A stretch of DNA of 64,000 nucleotides from Salirhabdus sp. Marseille-P4669. Its GTDB lineage: Bacteria > Bacillota > Bacilli > Bacillales > Alkalibacillaceae. The DNA is taken from assembly GCF_900240405.1 (NCBI RefSeq), contig NZ_OEQK01000001.1:434001-498000 (forward strand), in the 5' to 3' direction. Below the pieces are notes generated by a model, which had not been told where the DNA came from, ran no database searches, and saw nothing but the letters and a program-made list of their open reading frames with translations. Below, in pieces: positions 62,453 to 64,000 of this stretch; position 1 is the first letter of the stretch; every line of letters starts with the position of its first letter. The position numbers were made by a program, and so were the translations under genes.

Positions 62453-63514
62453 ATGAAACCACAATTAGAACATACAAGCCCAGTGAAAAAGAAGAGAAGC
62501 TTTTGGGGATGGTTTAAATACAAATGGCAAAACGATCCACTTTTTAGTATTGCGAATGCCTTAATTATTATGGTTATTCTTCAAACATTGGTGCTCGGCT
62601 TTGACTATGATTCCTTTGGGGCATGGCTGGAATCGTGGACGAACAACTGGATCAACATTTTGCGGAATAATGCTGGGATTGGAATTATTGCGTTAGGGAT
62701 GACCTTTGTTATTATGACGGGTGGCATTGATTTGGCGGTCGGTTCTACGCTCGTTATTACCGGTGCCTTCACGATGTATTTACTCGATACAGGAGCAAAA
62801 GGTATTCTTGGTGCAATCGGAATGTCTGGTACGCCAGCCATCATTGTTACCATTATTCTTGTTTTAGCGTTTGGCTATTTACTCGGCTCCCTAATCGGTG
62901 TTTCCATTACAAAAGGGAATGTACCCCCATTTATTGCAACCCTAGGGGCAATGATGATTTTTAGAAGTGTGACCCAGCATTTCACACAAGGCTACAATAC
63001 AACGGTGCCGATGGAATTTTTACAAGTATCTAGCTTTAAAATTGGCGATCTGATGATTATGCCGATTATTTATTGGGCAGTCATCGCCTACATTCTTTGG
63101 TATATCTCAAAGCGAACAACATTTGGTAGACAAATTATCGCAGTTGGTTCCAACGAGCGAGCGGCAAAATTATCCGGGGTCAACGTCCATAAAGTAAAGC
63201 GCCGTGTCTATGCTTTAATGGGATTGCTAGTTGCCATTGCTGCTATTATTCAAGTGTCCCGCATCGGCTCCATGGACTACTCCAATGCCGGTAGAGGAAT
63301 GGAAATGGATGCGATCGCAGCAGCTGTCGTAGGTGGCACGAATATGATGGGAGGGCGAGGCTTCATCCTCGGAACGGTATACGGAATGCTGATTATCGCA
63401 GTGATGAATAATCTATTAAATTTATTTGGGGTACCACCGTTTTTGCGAGATGCGTTTAAGGGTGTTATTGTAATTGTCGCGGTGTTGTTGCAGAAGAAGG
63501 AGAAGGCGGCATAG
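62453..63514 (+). CDS. Sugar ABC transporter permease (RbsC-like)
   Basis: The 353-residue membrane protein has about ten helices and the RbsC/BPD_transp_2 signatures GMTFVIMTGGIDLAVGSTL (about 82), VPPFIATLGAMMIFR (about 160), GRQIIAVGSNERAAKLSGVNV (about 223; the loop that contacts the ATPase) and GGRGFILGTVYGMLI near the end. ATG 62453 follows AGGGGAG. It completes the binding protein-ATPase-permease set and is followed by a periodic repeat array. Confidence 0.9.
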   Translation: MKPQLEHTSPVKKKRSFWGWFKYKWQNDPLFSIANALIIMVILQTLVLGFDYDSFGAWLESWTNNWINILRNNAGIGIIALGMTFVIMTGGIDLAVGSTLVITGAFTMYLLDTGAKGILGAIGMSGTPAIIVTIILVLAFGYLLGSLIGVSITKGNVPPFIATLGAMMIFRSVTQHFTQGYNTTVPMEFLQVSSFKIGDLMIMPIIYWAVIAYILWYISKRTTFGRQIIAVGSNERAAKLSGVNVHKVKRRVYALMGLLVAIAAIIQVSRIGSMDYSNAGRGMEMDAIAAAVVGGTNMMGGRGFILGTVYGMLIIAVMNNLLNLFGVPPFLRDAFKGVIVIVAVLLQKKEKAA

Positions 63515-63529
63515 GATAATGAAGGTTGT

Positions 63530-63885
63530 TTTGAACAAGCGAGTAATCATGGAATCCTGGCGAGTATTTTTATCTTATTGGCGAATATTTACGCTGGTTC
63601 AGAGAGTAAATTTTATTAAGCCGAAAACGGACGAGTATTTTCTGTTTTCGGCTTGTATTATTTTCGTTTTGACTCGTAAATCATGTTTATTGGCGAGTAT
63701 TCTTCGGGCGGGCGCGTATTTTCGCTAATAGACGAGTATTTTCTTTTGATTGACGAATAAAATGGCTAATAGACGAGTATTCAGGATATAGGCGAATAAA
63801 CGTTTGAATCAGACGTGTAAAAATATCGAATATACGAATATTGCCTTTCCCATGGCGAGTATTTATCCATTACACGCTTTTTTTC
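63530..63885. repeat. Degenerate array with 20-21-bp period (array D)
   Basis: The core (G/A)CGAGTATTTT and variants (CGAATATT, CGCGTATT, CGAATAAA, CGTGTAAA) starts at 63540, 63561, 63582, 63603, then 63632, 63652, 63673, 63694, 63713, 63733, 63754, 63774, 63793, 63814, 63835 and 63856. Apart from one 29-bp step, spacing is 19-21. One unit forms the loop of a hairpin (63618-63653, AAGCCGAAAAC / GTTTTCGGCTT). It occupies nearly all visible sequence after the permease gene. Confidence 0.8.
63618..63653 (+). terminator. Hairpin within array D, possible terminator of the transporter operon
   Basis: AAGCCGAAAAC / GTTTTCGGCTT 11-bp stem; the tail is GTATTATTTTCG, only partly T-rich. Confidence 0.55.
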
Positions 63886-64000
63886 CAAGATTTCAGCCGC
63901 GCTACCCTAAAAAATAGTGAGGCTGCTTAGCGCAAGCCCCACAAAGACCAAAATGGCTCATTTAATATTAAATTCCTCTACTAATCTACATGCCAGCATT
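63886..64000. other. Non-coding end of the window
   Basis: No ORF, hairpin or further array unit is recognisable in the last ~115 bases. Confidence 0.4.

Noticed and set aside
63474-63728. 84-codon ORF after the permease
   Set aside because: It begins inside the permease gene in another frame and continues through array D; Arg/Cys-rich and without a ribosome site.
33850-63885. CRISPR array for the periodic tracts
   Set aside because: Units are 21 bp without conserved repeat/spacer alternation, repeats are degenerate, and no cas gene is present.

Overview
The window looks like chromosomal DNA of a low-GC Gram-positive spore-former of the Bacillaceae (Oceanobacillus / Ornithinibacillus / Virgibacillus-like). 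The basis is AT-rich sequence, strong Shine-Dalgarno sites with many GTG/TTG starts, sigma-A promoters, and hallmark Bacillus-type genes: tasA/tapA/sipW with SinR-type repressors, comK, YwqH/YwqI/LXG proteins, a BsuPI-domain family, tagO-type transferases, and motAB behind a c-di-GMP riboswitch. No tRNA, rRNA, CRISPR array or intact insertion sequence was seen.

Layout. 1-4.1 kb: two secreted cell-wall enzymes (a glucosaminidase cut by the window edge and an M14 carboxypeptidase) built on the same SH3-like repeat. 4.3-8.6 kb: wall-polymer precursor genes (two tandem tagO/wecA-type transferases, wecB/mnaA epimerase) and two small proteins. 8.7-12.8 kb: a GntR/UTRA regulator with an APC permease, then an acyltransferase-3 protein. 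13.3-23.6 kb: two paralogous modules, each an M6 (immune inhibitor A-like) metalloprotease convergent with a BsuPI-domain protein; the first protease is frameshifted. 23.7-28.3 kb: a biofilm-fibre island (two TasA, TapA, SipW, a wall-anchored LPxTA protein) bracketed by two SinR-like repressors. 28.6-34 kb: an orphan PHP-type tyrosine phosphatase, then on the minus strand a phage-type replisome-loading cassette (DnaD-like, G39P-like loader, DnaB helicase), a sigma factor, an Xre protein and ComK. 34.4-43.9 kb: a dicarboxylate/glutamate symporter, a response regulator, the c-di-GMP riboswitch with motAB, a membrane Mrr-like nuclease, NhaC, a Cys/Met lyase and its probable GntR/FadR regulator. 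44.4-54.3 kb: lipoproteins, a T7SS-type LXG locus with a repeat-built C-terminus and a downstream lipoprotein, a STAS-like protein and a soluble chemoreceptor. 54.5-63.5 kb: a LacI-controlled sugar or polyol catabolic cluster (two TIM-barrel isomerases, two Gfo/Idh/MocA dehydrogenases) and an RbsBAC-type ABC transporter with a cre site.

The least expected structure is non-coding. Four intergenic tracts (about 33.85, 43.93, 48.39 and 63.54 kb) are degenerate arrays whose core (GAATT/GAAAA in three, CGAGTATT in one) recurs every 21 bp with very little drift, that is two helical turns, although the units differ in sequence. Other second-look items are the duplicated protease/BsuPI modules with a shared promoter and leader, a candidate structured small RNA at 46.8-46.9 kb, a family of GACAGGCAC intergenic repeats, a decayed copy of an isomerase C-terminus downstream of the living gene, and four palindromic LacI-type operators.
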